NCBI GenBank assembly: GCA_026985075.1
Contig: JALSQX010000053.1
Span: 156,773-220,772, forward strand
DNA length: 64,000 nt
From: Blastocatellia bacterium
GTDB lineage: Bacteria > Acidobacteriota > Blastocatellia > HR10 > J050
Direction of reading: 5' to 3'
A program made the position numbers and the translations under genes. The notes beneath the pieces were generated by a model. The model saw nothing but the letters and a program-made list of their open reading frames with translations, made no database searches and was not told the origin of the DNA. Below, piece after piece: positions 24,358 through 34,800 of the stretch (the stretch's first letter is position 1; the number at the start of each line of letters is the position of its first letter).

Positions 24358-24822
24358 ATGAGGTTCGTCGTTGACGCCATGCTCGGTCGGTTGGCCCGCT
24401 GGCTGAGAATCATGGGATTCGATGTCCTCTATCCCAAGGATCTCGACGACGACGAGTTGGTGGAACTGGCCAACAAAGAGGAGCGCACGCTGCTCACTAA
24501 AGACGCCCACCTCCTCCGCGAAAAGCGCGTCAATGGCTACCTCGTCCGTGGCCGCGCCTGGGAAGATCAACTTCGAGAAGTGCTCGATGAGTTTCACCTT
24601 CACGACTTCGCCCAGCCCTTCTCGCGCTGCCCCGAATGCAACGAGCTGTTGGAAGACATCCCTAAAGAACGAGTGGCCAACCGGGTTCCCGAACACGTCT
24701 ACCGCGTCCAACAAGAATTCTATCGCTGCCCGAGCTGCCGGCGCATCTACTGGAACGGCTCTCACGTCGAGCGCATGACAGAAAAACTCCACGCCCTGCT
24801 CGACGACCGAGATGCCGGATAA
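24358..24822 (+). CDS. Mut7-C RNase domain protein
   Basis: Mut7-C family protein, 154 aa: a PIN-like RNase fold followed by a zinc ribbon. The start 'MRFVVDAMLGRLARWLRIMGFDVLY' is the diagnostic opening with the first acidic residue. 'LLTKDAHLL' supplies a second, and the ribbon cysteines are in 'CPECNELL' and 'CPSCRRIYW'. The cellular role in bacteria is unknown; the family is named after the C-terminal domain of the exonuclease Mut-7. Transcribed in the same direction as the AIR-synthase-like gene, 42 bp downstream, with its own -10 box. Confidence 0.92.
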   Translation: MRFVVDAMLGRLARWLRIMGFDVLYPKDLDDDELVELANKEERTLLTKDAHLLREKRVNGYLVRGRAWEDQLREVLDEFHLHDFAQPFSRCPECNELLEDIPKERVANRVPEHVYRVQQEFYRCPSCRRIYWNGSHVERMTEKLHALLDDRDAG

Positions 24823-25199
24823 CACCCACGCGCCGCCAAGAGGCCAACGGCGGGAAGACCGACCAACGAAAGCACCTCCGCGACGAGGCCAGGAGCGCTC
24901 TCCGGAACGTCATTGACGTTCGGACGACCTCTCCCCCCGAATGCGCTCCCCTTGCACTCATCCCACTTTTCCACGCCCCTTTTCATCGTCACAGTCAAAA
25001 AGCCGAATGCGCTCCCCTTGCGCTCATCCCACCCATGATTCACCCTTCGCTCGCCCATCGCCGACGTCAAATCGGCGCATGATTTCACTCCATCCCTCGT
25101 TCGATGAGTAAATTATATTAAACCTACAACTCATGTCTGAGGTTCAGCATCATATACATTGCCATGATCAAACAATCTAACCAAAAGGAGGGTGAATTG
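24823..25199. other. Intergenic stretch with a repeat pair
   Basis: 377 bases with no convincing gene. Contains a two-copy 30-bp direct repeat and, near the end, an AT-rich stretch (taaattatattaaacc) that may hold the promoter of the secreted-protein gene. Confidence 0.55.
24937..25032 (+). repeat. Two-copy 30-bp direct repeat
   Basis: 24937-24966 and 25003-25032 (ccgaatgcgctccccttgc...) match over 30 bases with one A/G difference, separated by 36 bases. No third copy was seen nearby. Confidence 0.88.
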
Positions 25200-25859
25200 A
25201 TGAAGTTTCGTAAGTTATTTGTTTTCCTCATGTTGATTCCCATGCTCGCGACTCCTTTGACGGTCAGAGGGTCGTCAACCCAACCCTTGTCGTCCCAGAC
25301 GCAGGCGACGGAGGTGGCGGCTCTGTTTCATCAACTCAGCACCATGATTGTCAATCAGGCGGCCCAATATGGTGTGGAGGTGGATGCTTCTCAGGCCAAG
25401 CTCTTCCAACTGGGAGACTCCCCGGCGGTGATTGCGCCCATCACGCAGTTCGATCTGAGGAATCTCGGATTGCTCGCCTTCCTGGAAGTCGGGGGACCGT
25501 TCCAGGTGAAGGGCACCCAGCTCCCCGCCGGATTTTATCGCATGGAGTTAGGGGGGAATTTGGAGACGCGCCAACTGTTTGTGGCTCTGCGGGATGAGTT
25601 CGGTCAACAGGTCGTGACCATTCCCGTAGATGTCGATTTGAACATGAATGGATTCTTCCCGTTCGCCGCCGGTCAGGCGGGAGCGGCCGGGTTCGGATTC
25701 GGTCGAAATCCTCTTTCGGGACTCCAGGTCATCGGGCCAAACGTGAATATCAGTTTTGGATTGAGCCGATTCCCGCCCTTCGTCCGCAACATGCGGATCT
25801 GCATCGGGTTTGCCATCCCATTCGGATTCGGGTCCCTCAATATCAGCTTCTGCTTCTGA
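25200..25859 (+). CDS. Hypothetical secreted protein
   Basis: 219-aa exported protein, not recognised. It has a signal peptide ('MKFRKLFVFLMLIPMLATPLTVRG'), a helical N-terminal part and a beta-rich centre that reads like a small surface domain ('GPFQVKGTQLPAGFYRMEL', 'QLFVALRDEFGQQVVTIPV'). The tail is glycine/phenylalanine-rich ('FGFGRNPLSG', 'FGFGSLNISFCF') with two late cysteines. AAGGAGGGTG seven bases before ATG 25200 fixes the start. It stands alone, followed by a long inverted repeat that may end transcription. Confidence 0.8.
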   Translation: MKFRKLFVFLMLIPMLATPLTVRGSSTQPLSSQTQATEVAALFHQLSTMIVNQAAQYGVEVDASQAKLFQLGDSPAVIAPITQFDLRNLGLLAFLEVGGPFQVKGTQLPAGFYRMELGGNLETRQLFVALRDEFGQQVVTIPVDVDLNMNGFFPFAAGQAGAAGFGFGRNPLSGLQVIGPNVNISFGLSRFPPFVRNMRICIGFAIPFGFGSLNISFCF

Positions 25860-25880
25860 GTCTGAGCCGGGTGGGAGGCG

Positions 25881-25934
25881 GGCGAGTTCCTCTCCGGACA
25901 ATCCTCCGAGAGACCGATGGGAGGGGAACTCGCC
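25881..25934 (+). terminator. Inverted repeat after the secreted-protein gene
   Basis: Arms GGCGAGTTCC (25881-25890) and GGAACTCGCC (25925-25934), with a further inner pairing of CTCT..CGGA with TCCGAGAG. There is no T-run, so it is a hairpin of uncertain function between convergent genes. Confidence 0.4.
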
Positions 25935-25992
25935 ACAACACGGAGAAGGCTGCCCGGGCGCGAAGGGCCGACCGGGCGGCGTCCTCGCTCAT

Positions 25993-27129
25993 TCAAACGC
26001 TCACCTGATGCAGTGGAAAGATGTTCCGTTGAATGGCGGTGACGCTCTGTTCGGCGTGACGGCGCACGCGATGGTCGTGGCATCGCGTGGATTCGGGGTC
26101 TCGCAAGCGATTTCCGCGCAATCCGTGTTGTCTCAACTCGTCGAGACAGGCAGGGGGGATCTCGTCGGGAAGATCGACGCCATTCATGAGGGCGAAGGCC
26201 AACGTCCAGGCGCGAGCCACGTTAGCCAGATGATATCCTCCTCCACCGAGCGCGATCCAGGGAATGGACCATGACATGAGGCGCTCTAAGATCTGACAAA
26301 AGCCGTGTGTGGTGATCCGTAGATGGGCTAAAGGATCATCGACGAACGTATCCACGCCCAACTGGGTGACGAGGATATCGGGCTGGAACGCCTGAACCAG
26401 TGGCGGCACGACTTGATCGAAGGCCCAGAGGTAGGTCTCGTCATCGGTCCCCGGATACAAGGGCACGTTGACCGAGTAGCCGAGGCCGGCTCCTTCGCCC
26501 ATCTCCTCGACGAATCCCGTCCCCGGGAAGAGAAATTGCCCATCCTCGTGAAGAGAGATGGTCATCACCCGATCGGTGTCGTAGAAACCGGCCTGGACGC
26601 CATCGCCATGATGCACATCGACGTCGAGGTAGAGGACGCGCCGCCCCTGAGCGATCAGTTTTTTGATGGCGATGACCGGATCATTGAAATAACAGAATCC
26701 CGACGCCCGATGCGGCATGGCATGATGGAGGCCACCGGCGATGTTGAACGCGATGGCCACCTGGCCTTCACGGACCAACCGAGCTCCCTCCAGCGTCGCG
26801 CCGGTGATGAGCAGCGAGTATCGGTAGACGCCGGGGAAGATGGGATTATCGCCCGGGCCGAGTCCATAAACGAAGGCCGTGGGGGGGACGTCGCCCCGCT
26901 CGGCGCGGCTGAGCGCGTGGATATAGTCGGTGTGGTGGAATGAAGCCACGTCTTCCTGACTGGCTGGTCGAGGGTGGACGAGAAGAACGTCCGGTCGGCT
27001 GAGCACATCATAAGCCGCCAGGAGATCATGGGTCAGTTTCAGTCGGATGGGGCGCATCGGGTGAGATGAGCCATAACTATATTGAGCGAATTCCTCAGTA
27101 TAGATGAAGGCGCTCTTCTTTTCGCTCAT
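25993..27129 (-). CDS. acuC: Acetoin utilisation protein AcuC / class I-like deacetylase
   Basis: Zn-dependent histone-deacetylase-superfamily protein, 378 aa, AcuC type. In Bacillus AcuC controls acetyl-CoA synthetase by deacetylation. Active-site signatures are 'GGLHHAMPHRASGFCYFND', 'LYLDVDVHHGDGVQ' (Zn ligands), 'LGVDTFVDDPLAHL' and 'ALGGGGYHL', with the Tyr in the last. The length and motif order match AcuC. The last 40 residues are Arg/His-rich and unlike the core. GGAGGACTC precedes the ATG. Convergent with the secreted-protein gene. Confidence 0.92.
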   Translation of the reverse strand: MSEKKSAFIYTEEFAQYSYGSSHPMRPIRLKLTHDLLAAYDVLSRPDVLLVHPRPASQEDVASFHHTDYIHALSRAERGDVPPTAFVYGLGPGDNPIFPGVYRYSLLITGATLEGARLVREGQVAIAFNIAGGLHHAMPHRASGFCYFNDPVIAIKKLIAQGRRVLYLDVDVHHGDGVQAGFYDTDRVMTISLHEDGQFLFPGTGFVEEMGEGAGLGYSVNVPLYPGTDDETYLWAFDQVVPPLVQAFQPDILVTQLGVDTFVDDPLAHLRITTHGFCQILERLMSWSIPWIALGGGGYHLANVARAWTLAFALMNGVDLPDEIPPACLDELRQHGLRGNRLRDPESTRCHDHRVRRHAEQSVTAIQRNIFPLHQVSV

Positions 27130-27718
27130 GAGTCCTCCGCGTGTTGAAGCTCGGGCTCTTATGTTACCACATTGGCCGAGGGTCCACCCACCGTAATCTG
27201 ACCCCTGACATCACCTCGGGAATGGTTGACGGGTCGTGGAAGCGAACAGGAAGAACGACCGATCGGAACAGAATGAAGAACGCCCGGAGATGATCGCATT
27301 CCGGGTCGAGGGAAAGATGACGAGACAGCGAAACGAAGCCCATGAGACTCCAGATCCCACCTCTACCGCGTTTGAAGGAACCGCCCATACGCCAGAGCAC
27401 GCCATGAAGCAAGGAGCCGCGCCAGATACCAGCTCGCGCCACCTTATTTTCATACGGGCGTTGAAAAAGTTCCGAACGATGCTCTTCAGCGCGACGGGCG
27501 ATGACCCAGCGTCATCGACATCCCGGTCGTGTGAGCGTCGAGGAGGCTCCGGCCATTCGGCCCACGATGCGAACATGTTTCGAGGCCCGCGAAAATGATC
27601 GAAGCCTCGCTCGGGCAAAACGTCCGCCACTCTTCTCCCTTCGTTCCCGATACGCCACAGCGGCGGTGGACGGGCGAACCGGCAGGGGCGACTTCGGGCG
27701 CGAAGAAGTCGAAAGAAC

Positions 27719-27748
27719 TTGACAACGCTGAAGCCTTCATAGTATATG
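27719..27748 (+). promoter_or_regulatory. Putative promoter of the VPS10-like gene
   Basis: A perfect -35 TTGACA (27719-27724), an 18-bp spacer and TATATG (27743-27748), about 190 bases before the start codon. Confidence 0.45.
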
Positions 27749-27836
27749 ACGCCGCGTGATGGAGGCGACCAATTGATCATCACGTACTGAACGATTGAAC
27801 AGCGCATTATTGAGAGAAGGTATCATGGGCTTGATG

Positions 27837-27888
27837 CTGTTTTTCGAGGGATCGTTCGTGGGCTTGATGCCCACCACGAACGACGAAA
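27837..27888 (+). promoter_or_regulatory. Large hairpin in the leader of the VPS10-like gene
   Basis: Nested pairing: TTTTCG with CGAAAA outside, CGTTC with GAACG, and GTGGGC-TTGAT-GCCCAC at the tip. The element GGGCTTGATGC occurs twice. It lies between the promoter and the gene, so it could be a leader structure. Function unknown. Confidence 0.4.
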
Positions 27889-27940
27889 AGGAGCAGTGCA
27901 AGCGGCCAGCTTGTGCCGCACTTTGTTGAAGGAGGGTATG

Positions 27941-30900
27941 ATGAACAACCGCAGAACCGAACACCTGAATACGAGATTGCTGCGGAGCGGTGTGACCGCT
28001 CTCTCTGTTCTCATCATCTTGCTCGGCCTGGGACTCCACCTCCGGGCGCAACAGAAGGCGTCTCCCTCGCCCCGGTATGATCCCAAGCTCTACAAAGCCC
28101 TTCGCTGGCGCGAAATTGGCCCTTTCCGGGGAGGACGTTCTGTTGCCGTCGCTGGCCATCCCGATCATCCCCTCACGTTCTATTTCGGTGCCACGGGTGG
28201 CGGTCTCTGGAAGACGGATGACGGTGGCCTCACCTGGGTGAACATTTCGGACAAGGCGTTCAAAACGGGTTCGGTGGGCGCCATCGCCGTGGCCGAATCC
28301 GATCCCAACGTCATCTATGTCGGCATGGGCGAAGCCTGCATTCGCGGCAATGTTTCGCCGGGCGATGGGGTCTATAAATCGACCGATGGGGGAAAGACCT
28401 GGAAACATATGGGACTGACCGAGACACAAACCATCGCCCGGATTCGCATCCATCCCCGAGATCCCGATCTCGTGTACGTCGCTGCTCTGGGACACGTGTT
28501 CGGGCCGCACCCCGACCGCGGCGTCTTTCGGTCCTCCGATGGTGGGAAGACGTGGAAGAAGGTTCTTTACAAAGACGATAAGACCGGAGCCATCGATCTC
28601 GCCATGGACCCCACCAATCCCCGCATCCTCTATGCGGCCCTGTGGGAAGCCCGCCGCACGCCCTGGAGCCTCATCAGTGGCGGTCCGGGGAGTGGCCTCT
28701 ACAAGACCACCGATGGTGGCGATACCTGGACGGAGCTGACCAACAACAAGGGCATGCCCAAAGGCGTCAAAGGCCGCATCGGCGTCACCGTCTCTCCGGC
28801 CAATCCCGATCGCGTGTGGGCGATCATCGAGGCCGAGGAGGGCGGCGTTTTTCGATCCGACGATGGAGGCAAAACCTGGCGTCGGATCAATAGCGATCGG
28901 AATCTCCGCCAGCGTCCCTGGTATTACTCCCACATCTTCGCCGATCCCCAAGATCCGGACACGGTCTATGTCCTCAACGTCCGCTTTCACAAATCGGTGG
29001 ACGGGGGGAAGACCTTCACCACCATTTCCGTGCCCCACGGAGATAACCACGATTTGTGGATTGACCCTCACAATCCTCTGCGGATGATCAGCGGTAACGA
29101 CGGTGGGGCCATCGTGAGCTATAATGGTGGTCGGAGCTGGACGGAGGAAGATCAACCCACGGCTCAGTTCTATCACGTCACCATCGACAATCAGTTCCCC
29201 TATCGCGTCTACGGGGCCCAACAGGACAACAGTACGGTGAGCATTGCCAGTCGCACCAGTGGCTTTGGCATTGGCCGCGCCGATTGGTATCCGGTGGGCG
29301 GCTGCGAGAGCGGATACATCGCCGTTCGTCCTGACGATCCGAACATCGTGTACGCCGGGTGCTATGGTGGAACGTTGACGCGATACGATCATCGCACGCG
29401 ACAAGCGCAGAATATCTCCGTGTGGCCCGAAAATCCCATGGGCGCCGGAGCGGCGGAACTGAAATACCGGTTTCAATGGACGTTCCCCATTCTCCTCTCC
29501 CCCCATGATCCTCACGTCCTGTATGTTGCCGGCAATCGGGTGTTCAAGAGCACTGATGAGGGGATGAGCTGGAAGGTGATCAGTCCGGACTTGACGCGGA
29601 ACGATAAGAGCAAGCAGGGCCCGTCGGGGGGACCGATCACCAAGGACAACACGAGCGTCGAATACTACGACACGATCTTCGCCCTGGCCGAATCGCCGCT
29701 GGAGAAGGGACTCTTGTGGGCGGGATCGGATGATGGTCTCATTCACATCTCGCGCGATGGCGGTAAAAACTGGCAGAACGTCACGCCCGGAGATCTCCCC
29801 GAATGGACGCTCATCAGCATCATCGAGCCCTCGCCCCACGATCCGGCGACGGCTTACGTCGCTGCCACTCGATATAAACTCGATGATTTCAAACCATACA
29901 TCTACAAGACGACTGACTATGGGCGCACCTGGAAGAAGATCACCACCGGTCTTCCAGAGAATGAATACACGCGCGTCGTTCGCGAAGATCCCCACCGCCG
30001 GGGACTGCTCTATGCGGGGACGGAACGGGGCGTCTATGTCTCGTTCGATGCTGGCGAACACTGGCAGTCACTTCAACTCAACCTCCCGCACGTTCCTATT
30101 CATGACCTCGTCGTCCATCCGCGGGAGAAGGATGTGATCGTGGCGACGCACGGGCGATCGTTCTGGATCCTGGATGACGTGACGCCGCTTCACCAGATCA
30201 CCGATGAGGTCGCCCAATCGGACGTCGTGCTGTTCAAGCCGCGGCACGTCTACCGCACGCGTGGTATTAGTTTCCGTCGGCCGGGCATGAGCGTGGGTCA
30301 GAATCCGCCAAACGGCGCCATCTTTTATTACTATTTCAAACAGAAGCCCGAGGAGGAAGTGAAGCTGGAGATCCTGGATGCGCGCGGCCGAGTGATCAAG
30401 ACGTTCTCCAGCAAAGCCAAAGAAGAGGAACGTCCCTCGGATCTCATGGCCCTCTTCTTTGGCCGTGGCCGGCAACGGAAGAGAGTTCCGGCCGAGGCGG
30501 GCCTGAATCGATTCATATGGGATCTGCGCTATCCCGATGCCAAGCGCGTCCCCGGTGGGTTCCTCTGGGCGGGTTCCACCCGAGGTCCCATCGCCGTCCC
30601 GGGTCGATACCAGGTTCGGTTGCGCGTGGGAGATCGGACGTTCACCCAACCTTTCGAGATTCGGAAGGACCCCCGGGTGAAGGCGAGCCTCGAGGATCTG
30701 CGAGCCCAGTTCGATCTGCTCATCAAGATTCGCGATCGCCTCTCGGAAGCACACGAAGCGGTCAATACCATTCGCGACGTCCGAAAACAAATCGACGACC
30801 TCGTCAAGCGGCTCAGCGGACATCCTCAGCAGAAGACCATCGCCGATGCGGCGAAGGCGTTGAAAAAGAAACTGGGCGCCATCGAACAGGAGATCATCCA

Positions 30901-31159
30901 GGTCAAGGTCAAAGCGCCTCAGGACACGTTGAATTATCCCATCAAGCTCAATAACAAGCTCGCTTCGCTGGCCAGCGCCGTGGCCAGCGCCGACGCGCGA
31001 CCGACCAGGCAAGCCTATGAGGTGTTCCGGGATCTGTCGGCCAAACTGGATGATCAACTGGCGCGGCTGAAGGAGATCCTCCAGAAGGATATCCCCGCGT
31101 TCAACCGACAGGTGAAAGCGCAAAAGATCCCGGCCATCATCCTCAAGCCAGCTCAATAA
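27941..31159 (+). CDS. VPS10/sortilin-like BNR-repeat secreted protein
   Basis: Large exported beta-propeller protein, 1072 aa. A signal peptide ('LSVLIILLGLGLHLRA|QQ') precedes many Asp-box (BNR) repeats of the form S/T-x-D-G-G-x-T-W ('STDGGKTWKHM', 'SSDGGKTWKKV', 'TTDGGDTWTEL', 'SRDGGKNWQNV') to about residue 750. A C-terminal beta domain and a coiled helical end ('LIKIRDRLSEAHEAVNTI') follow. Such proteins are annotated as glycosyl hydrolases or sortilin-like, but no catalytic residues of sialidases are evident; a binding or protease-linked role is as likely. AAGGAGGG upstream favours ATG 27941 over 27938. It opens the catabolic region, upstream of TonB receptor 1. Confidence 0.87.
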   Translation: MNNRRTEHLNTRLLRSGVTALSVLIILLGLGLHLRAQQKASPSPRYDPKLYKALRWREIGPFRGGRSVAVAGHPDHPLTFYFGATGGGLWKTDDGGLTWVNISDKAFKTGSVGAIAVAESDPNVIYVGMGEACIRGNVSPGDGVYKSTDGGKTWKHMGLTETQTIARIRIHPRDPDLVYVAALGHVFGPHPDRGVFRSSDGGKTWKKVLYKDDKTGAIDLAMDPTNPRILYAALWEARRTPWSLISGGPGSGLYKTTDGGDTWTELTNNKGMPKGVKGRIGVTVSPANPDRVWAIIEAEEGGVFRSDDGGKTWRRINSDRNLRQRPWYYSHIFADPQDPDTVYVLNVRFHKSVDGGKTFTTISVPHGDNHDLWIDPHNPLRMISGNDGGAIVSYNGGRSWTEEDQPTAQFYHVTIDNQFPYRVYGAQQDNSTVSIASRTSGFGIGRADWYPVGGCESGYIAVRPDDPNIVYAGCYGGTLTRYDHRTRQAQNISVWPENPMGAGAAELKYRFQWTFPILLSPHDPHVLYVAGNRVFKSTDEGMSWKVISPDLTRNDKSKQGPSGGPITKDNTSVEYYDTIFALAESPLEKGLLWAGSDDGLIHISRDGGKNWQNVTPGDLPEWTLISIIEPSPHDPATAYVAATRYKLDDFKPYIYKTTDYGRTWKKITTGLPENEYTRVVREDPHRRGLLYAGTERGVYVSFDAGEHWQSLQLNLPHVPIHDLVVHPREKDVIVATHGRSFWILDDVTPLHQITDEVAQSDVVLFKPRHVYRTRGISFRRPGMSVGQNPPNGAIFYYYFKQKPEEEVKLEILDARGRVIKTFSSKAKEEERPSDLMALFFGRGRQRKRVPAEAGLNRFIWDLRYPDAKRVPGGFLWAGSTRGPIAVPGRYQVRLRVGDRTFTQPFEIRKDPRVKASLEDLRAQFDLLIKIRDRLSEAHEAVNTIRDVRKQIDDLVKRLSGHPQQKTIADAAKALKKKLGAIEQEIIQVKVKAPQDTLNYPIKLNNKLASLASAVASADARPTRQAYEVFRDLSAKLDDQLARLKEILQKDIPAFNRQVKAQKIPAIILKPAQ

Positions 31160-31841
31160 TGGCTGGGGCGGGAGCATCGACCCTCACGAGAGCACGGGAG
31201 GTGCCAGGTTGGATATAAGATCCCGCCAAGGGGCGGCATTCCCCCAGGCACCTCCCCTCTCCACCGAAACGCGAACGAGGGAGGAAGAGCGCCATCCCCC
31301 CGGATTCCCTGCTCATGAGGCGACTTCACTGAACGACCTCCGCCCCTCTCGAGGCGAGACGCCCCTCCCCTAGTGCCCCATCATCATGACGAAGGCATCA
31401 GCCGCATTGCAATAGCCGTTTTGACTCTTGACTTTATGCAACATATGTTGTATACCGCCCATTGACTGATGAGTATATGGGAACAGTGGGGGTAGCGTGA
31501 ATGTCGGCGATTCACCCTCTGGCTCAGTCAACATGGAGCGTCACCGGCTATGGATTGAAGATATCTCTTCTCAGACCGGGGGCGAATTCCCTCGAACGAT
31601 CGCCATCGATCATTCATCCGCCTGGTCATGAGATGGAGATCTCAACGGATGAGGGCCCACACGCCGTACCTATGGCCTCTCATGGGCGGGCTCTCTACTG
31701 GAGCTCCAGTTCTCGATCTTTCTCCCCTGAATGAAGAAGAGATGTGGCCCATAGTGAATGTTCCTCTGAGCGATGGACTGAACCAGAGTGGGGAAGATCG
31801 CCATTCATGAGAAGGATGACTCAACAAAGGAGGTATGGAAC
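31160..31841. other. Gap upstream of TonB receptor 1
   Basis: 682 bases. The short ORFs in the track have no support. It holds promoter and operator A (31428-31456) about 385 bases before the TonB start, leaving a long leader in which I see no known riboswitch. Confidence 0.6.
31428..31456 (+). promoter_or_regulatory. Promoter with palindromic operator A
   Basis: TTGACT (31428-31433), exactly 17 bp, TATACC (31451-31456). The spacer is filled by TGCAACATATGTTG, whose core CAACATATGTTG is a perfect 12-bp palindrome. It matches TGCAAC-N4-GTTGT, found also at 49750, 40934 and 41549. A protein bound here would block RNA polymerase. The candidate binder is the RpiR-type regulator at 39663. Confidence 0.7.
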
Positions 31842-34800
31842 ATGAATCGGGCGACTCTATTCTTTTGTGTCTGCCTTATGCTCATCTCCGCTTCGCTCGT
31901 CGCCGCCCAGACGGCCGCGACGGCGACCGTATCGGGCGTCGTCTATGATCCAACGCAAGCCGTCTTACCGGGAGCGACGGTCGAACTCCAGGATACCGCC
32001 ACCAACGCCGTTCGCCGGACGGTGACCAATGAAGCGGGCCAGTATACGTTCGTCAACGTTCCTCCCGGGAGCTACCGAATCACTGTGACGGCAGAGGGTT
32101 TCCAGAAAGGAGTAGTCCCCTCCCTGAAAATCGATGTTGCCAAGGCCTATACCGTCAACTTCACCCTGCAACCGGGCACAGTCACCGAAGTCGTGGAAGT
32201 CACGGCCGGGGCCGCGGTAGAGTTGCAGAAAGTGGATGCCACCGTGGGTAATGTGATCGAGGGCGAGCGGCTCCTGCGCCTGCCCAACCTCACGCGAAGT
32301 GCTCCTGAGTTTTTCACCCTCCAACCCCTGACCATGCCCAGGCGGGGCGTCGGTGTGAATGACAATGTCGGCGGGCAAGTGGCGGGAGCGCGCGCCGATC
32401 AGAGCACGTTCTCGCTGGACGGCGCCGATGCCACCGACAACACCGTAGGCACGCATCCGGTCGCCGCCGGAGTCCAACCGATCATTCCCGTGCCGGTCGA
32501 GAGCGTCGAGGAATTCCGTGTCGGCACGACCAATCCCAATGCGACCTTTGGGCGCTCATCCGGAGGCCAGATCGCGTTCATCACCAAGCGCGGCACAAAT
32601 GAGTTTCATGGTTCCGCTTACTGGTATCATCAGAATGATAATCTGAACGCCAATACCTGGACGCGCAATCGCACTGGACAGGAGAATCCGGAACTCAAAG
32701 ACAATCGCTTCGGCTTCTCTGTCGGAGGGCCTATCTGGAGGAATCGAACGTTCTTCTTCTTCAATTATGAGGGACGGCGCTTCCCGCAATCGGCGGATGT
32801 GAGCCGCATCGTCCCCACCGATACGCTTCGAGCGGGCATCTTGCGATTTCGCGATGCGAGCGGAAACATCGTGAGTTATGATCTCGCCACATCGACGCTA
32901 TGCGGTCCGGAGAATTCCGATCCCTGCGATCCGCGAGGCATCGGTTTGAATCCAGTGGTGAAAGCCCTGTGGGACCTTCTCCCCCCGGGGAACGACCCTT
33001 CTCTCGGCGACGGACTCAACACGATCGGCTTCCGTTCAACGGCCGATGCATCCATCACCAGTGACTTCGCCGTCATCCGCCTGGATCATAACTTCACCGA
33101 TAATTGGCGCTTCGACGGCAGCTTCCGTTACTATCGCGAGGAGCAAGCCTCTCCCATTCAGCTCGATATCGGCGGTCTCCTCCAGGGGGATACCAAGGGG
33201 CAGCCGGCCTCGGTGGCCAATCGTCCGCTGCAACCGCGCTACCTGGTGGCCGGATTGACCGGCCAGATCACGCCCAACTTCACCAATGAGACGCGATTCG
33301 GTTTCCAGCGCAACTTCTGGTGGATACAGCGTGTGACTCCGTTCCCGCAAGTGCCGGGAACGAACGTGGCGCTTCAGGTGGCCGGTCACTCGGCCTTCGG
33401 TGGTCTCGTGGACGAGCCCATTGACGTTCATACCCAGCGGGCGCGCACGCAGGGCGTCAATGACCGCGTGTTCCAGCTCATCGATAATGCCACCTGGATC
33501 AGAGGACGGCACACGTTCCAGTTCGGCGGCAATTGGCGGCACCTGGATCTCTTCCACTTGCGAAATGACAAGGTGGTCGGCTCGCTCTCGGCCTTGGTCG
33601 CCGAACTGGATGACGCCAGCGCCGTCACCATCCCACCCACCAACCGGCCGCCGACGTGCACCGATGAGATCACGACCAATTGCCTCCAGTCGGGGGATGT
33701 GACGCGGTGGAACCGGCTCTACGCGGGCATGCTGGGCATTGTGGATAACGTGAGCATCATGGCCGTGCGCGGCGGCGATCTGAGTCCCAAACCCCTCGGC
33801 ACGCCGCTGGAGGTCGATGCCACGATTGAAGCGTTCGAGTTTTACTTCAGCGATGTGTGGCGCGTTCGTCCATCACTGACCATCACGTACGGGGCGAGCT
33901 ATCAATGGCAAACGCCTCCCAATGAGAAGGAAGATCGATTTACATTCATCATTGACAATCAAACGGGGGAGATCCTGACGACGTCGAAGTACCTCACGGC
34001 TCGACGCCAGGCGGCCGAACGAGGAGAGATCTTCAATCCCGAACTGGCCTTCCAGCCGCTGGCCAACTCGGGGCGGAGTAATATCTTCGATGTGGACTGG
34101 AACAATATCGGCCCTCGCATCGCGGTGGCCTGGAATCCCTCGTTCTCGAAAGGGGTCTGGGGACGCCTGTTCGGCGAGCAAAAGACCGTCTTTCGCGGTG
34201 GCTACTCGATCGTCTACGATCGTCTGAACACCGTCCAGACCATCGTCATTCCCTTGTTAGGGGTCGGTTTCGCGCAAACGATCAACTGCCGCGGGCCACG
34301 CATGGATGGAACGTGTGCGAACACGAATGACCCCTCCAACGCCTTTCGGATCGGCGTTGATGGTCCAGCTCCTATCCCCCCATTCCCGGAAGTCACGGCG
34401 CCGGTCGTCCCGAGCAGTCCATTCGGAGAGCTTCTCTCCTTCCAGCTCGACCCCGACATCAAGGTCGGGTATTCGCATAGCATCGACTTCACCATTCAAC
34501 GGGAACTTCCCGGAAACATGCTGTTGGAACTCGGCTATGTCGGGCGCCTGGGCCGTAACCTGAATCAGAACATCCAGATGAACGCCGTCCCATACTTCAT
34601 GCAGGATGCGGCCTCGGGCCAGAGCTTCGCCGAGGCGTTCGATGCCGTGGCCGCCGAACTGCGGGCGGGCGTCCCTCCCGATGCCGTCACGCCACAACCG
34701 TGGTTCGAGCATCAATTGGGAGAGGGCGGCACGGTGAATATCGCCACGCTGGAGACGGCCTCGTTCCGGGATGGGTTGGTCAGCAACCTGTGGACGACCA

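Larger units (their letters stand above)
27130..27940. other. Large gap upstream of the VPS10-like gene
   Basis: 811 bases. The track shows ORFs in both strands (27211-27807 minus, 27236-27598 plus), but neither has a ribosome site, recognisable motif or protein-like composition, so I annotate no gene. It holds a promoter at 27719-27748 and a large hairpin at 27837-27888. Confidence 0.55.

Noticed and set aside
8323-25032. The three two-copy repeats (30-38 bp, gaps 34-41 bp) as mini-CRISPR arrays
   Set aside because: The repeats differ in sequence between loci, there are only two copies each, one overlaps a coding end, and no cas gene is present.
27211-27807. 198-aa minus-strand ORF before the VPS10-like gene
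   Set aside because: Low-complexity Arg/Pro/Ser composition, no ribosome site and no recognisable fold.
27737-30061. 774-aa minus-strand ORF
   Set aside because: It is the antisense shadow of the BNR-repeat gene; repetitive Gly/Asp/Ile composition and no ribosome site.
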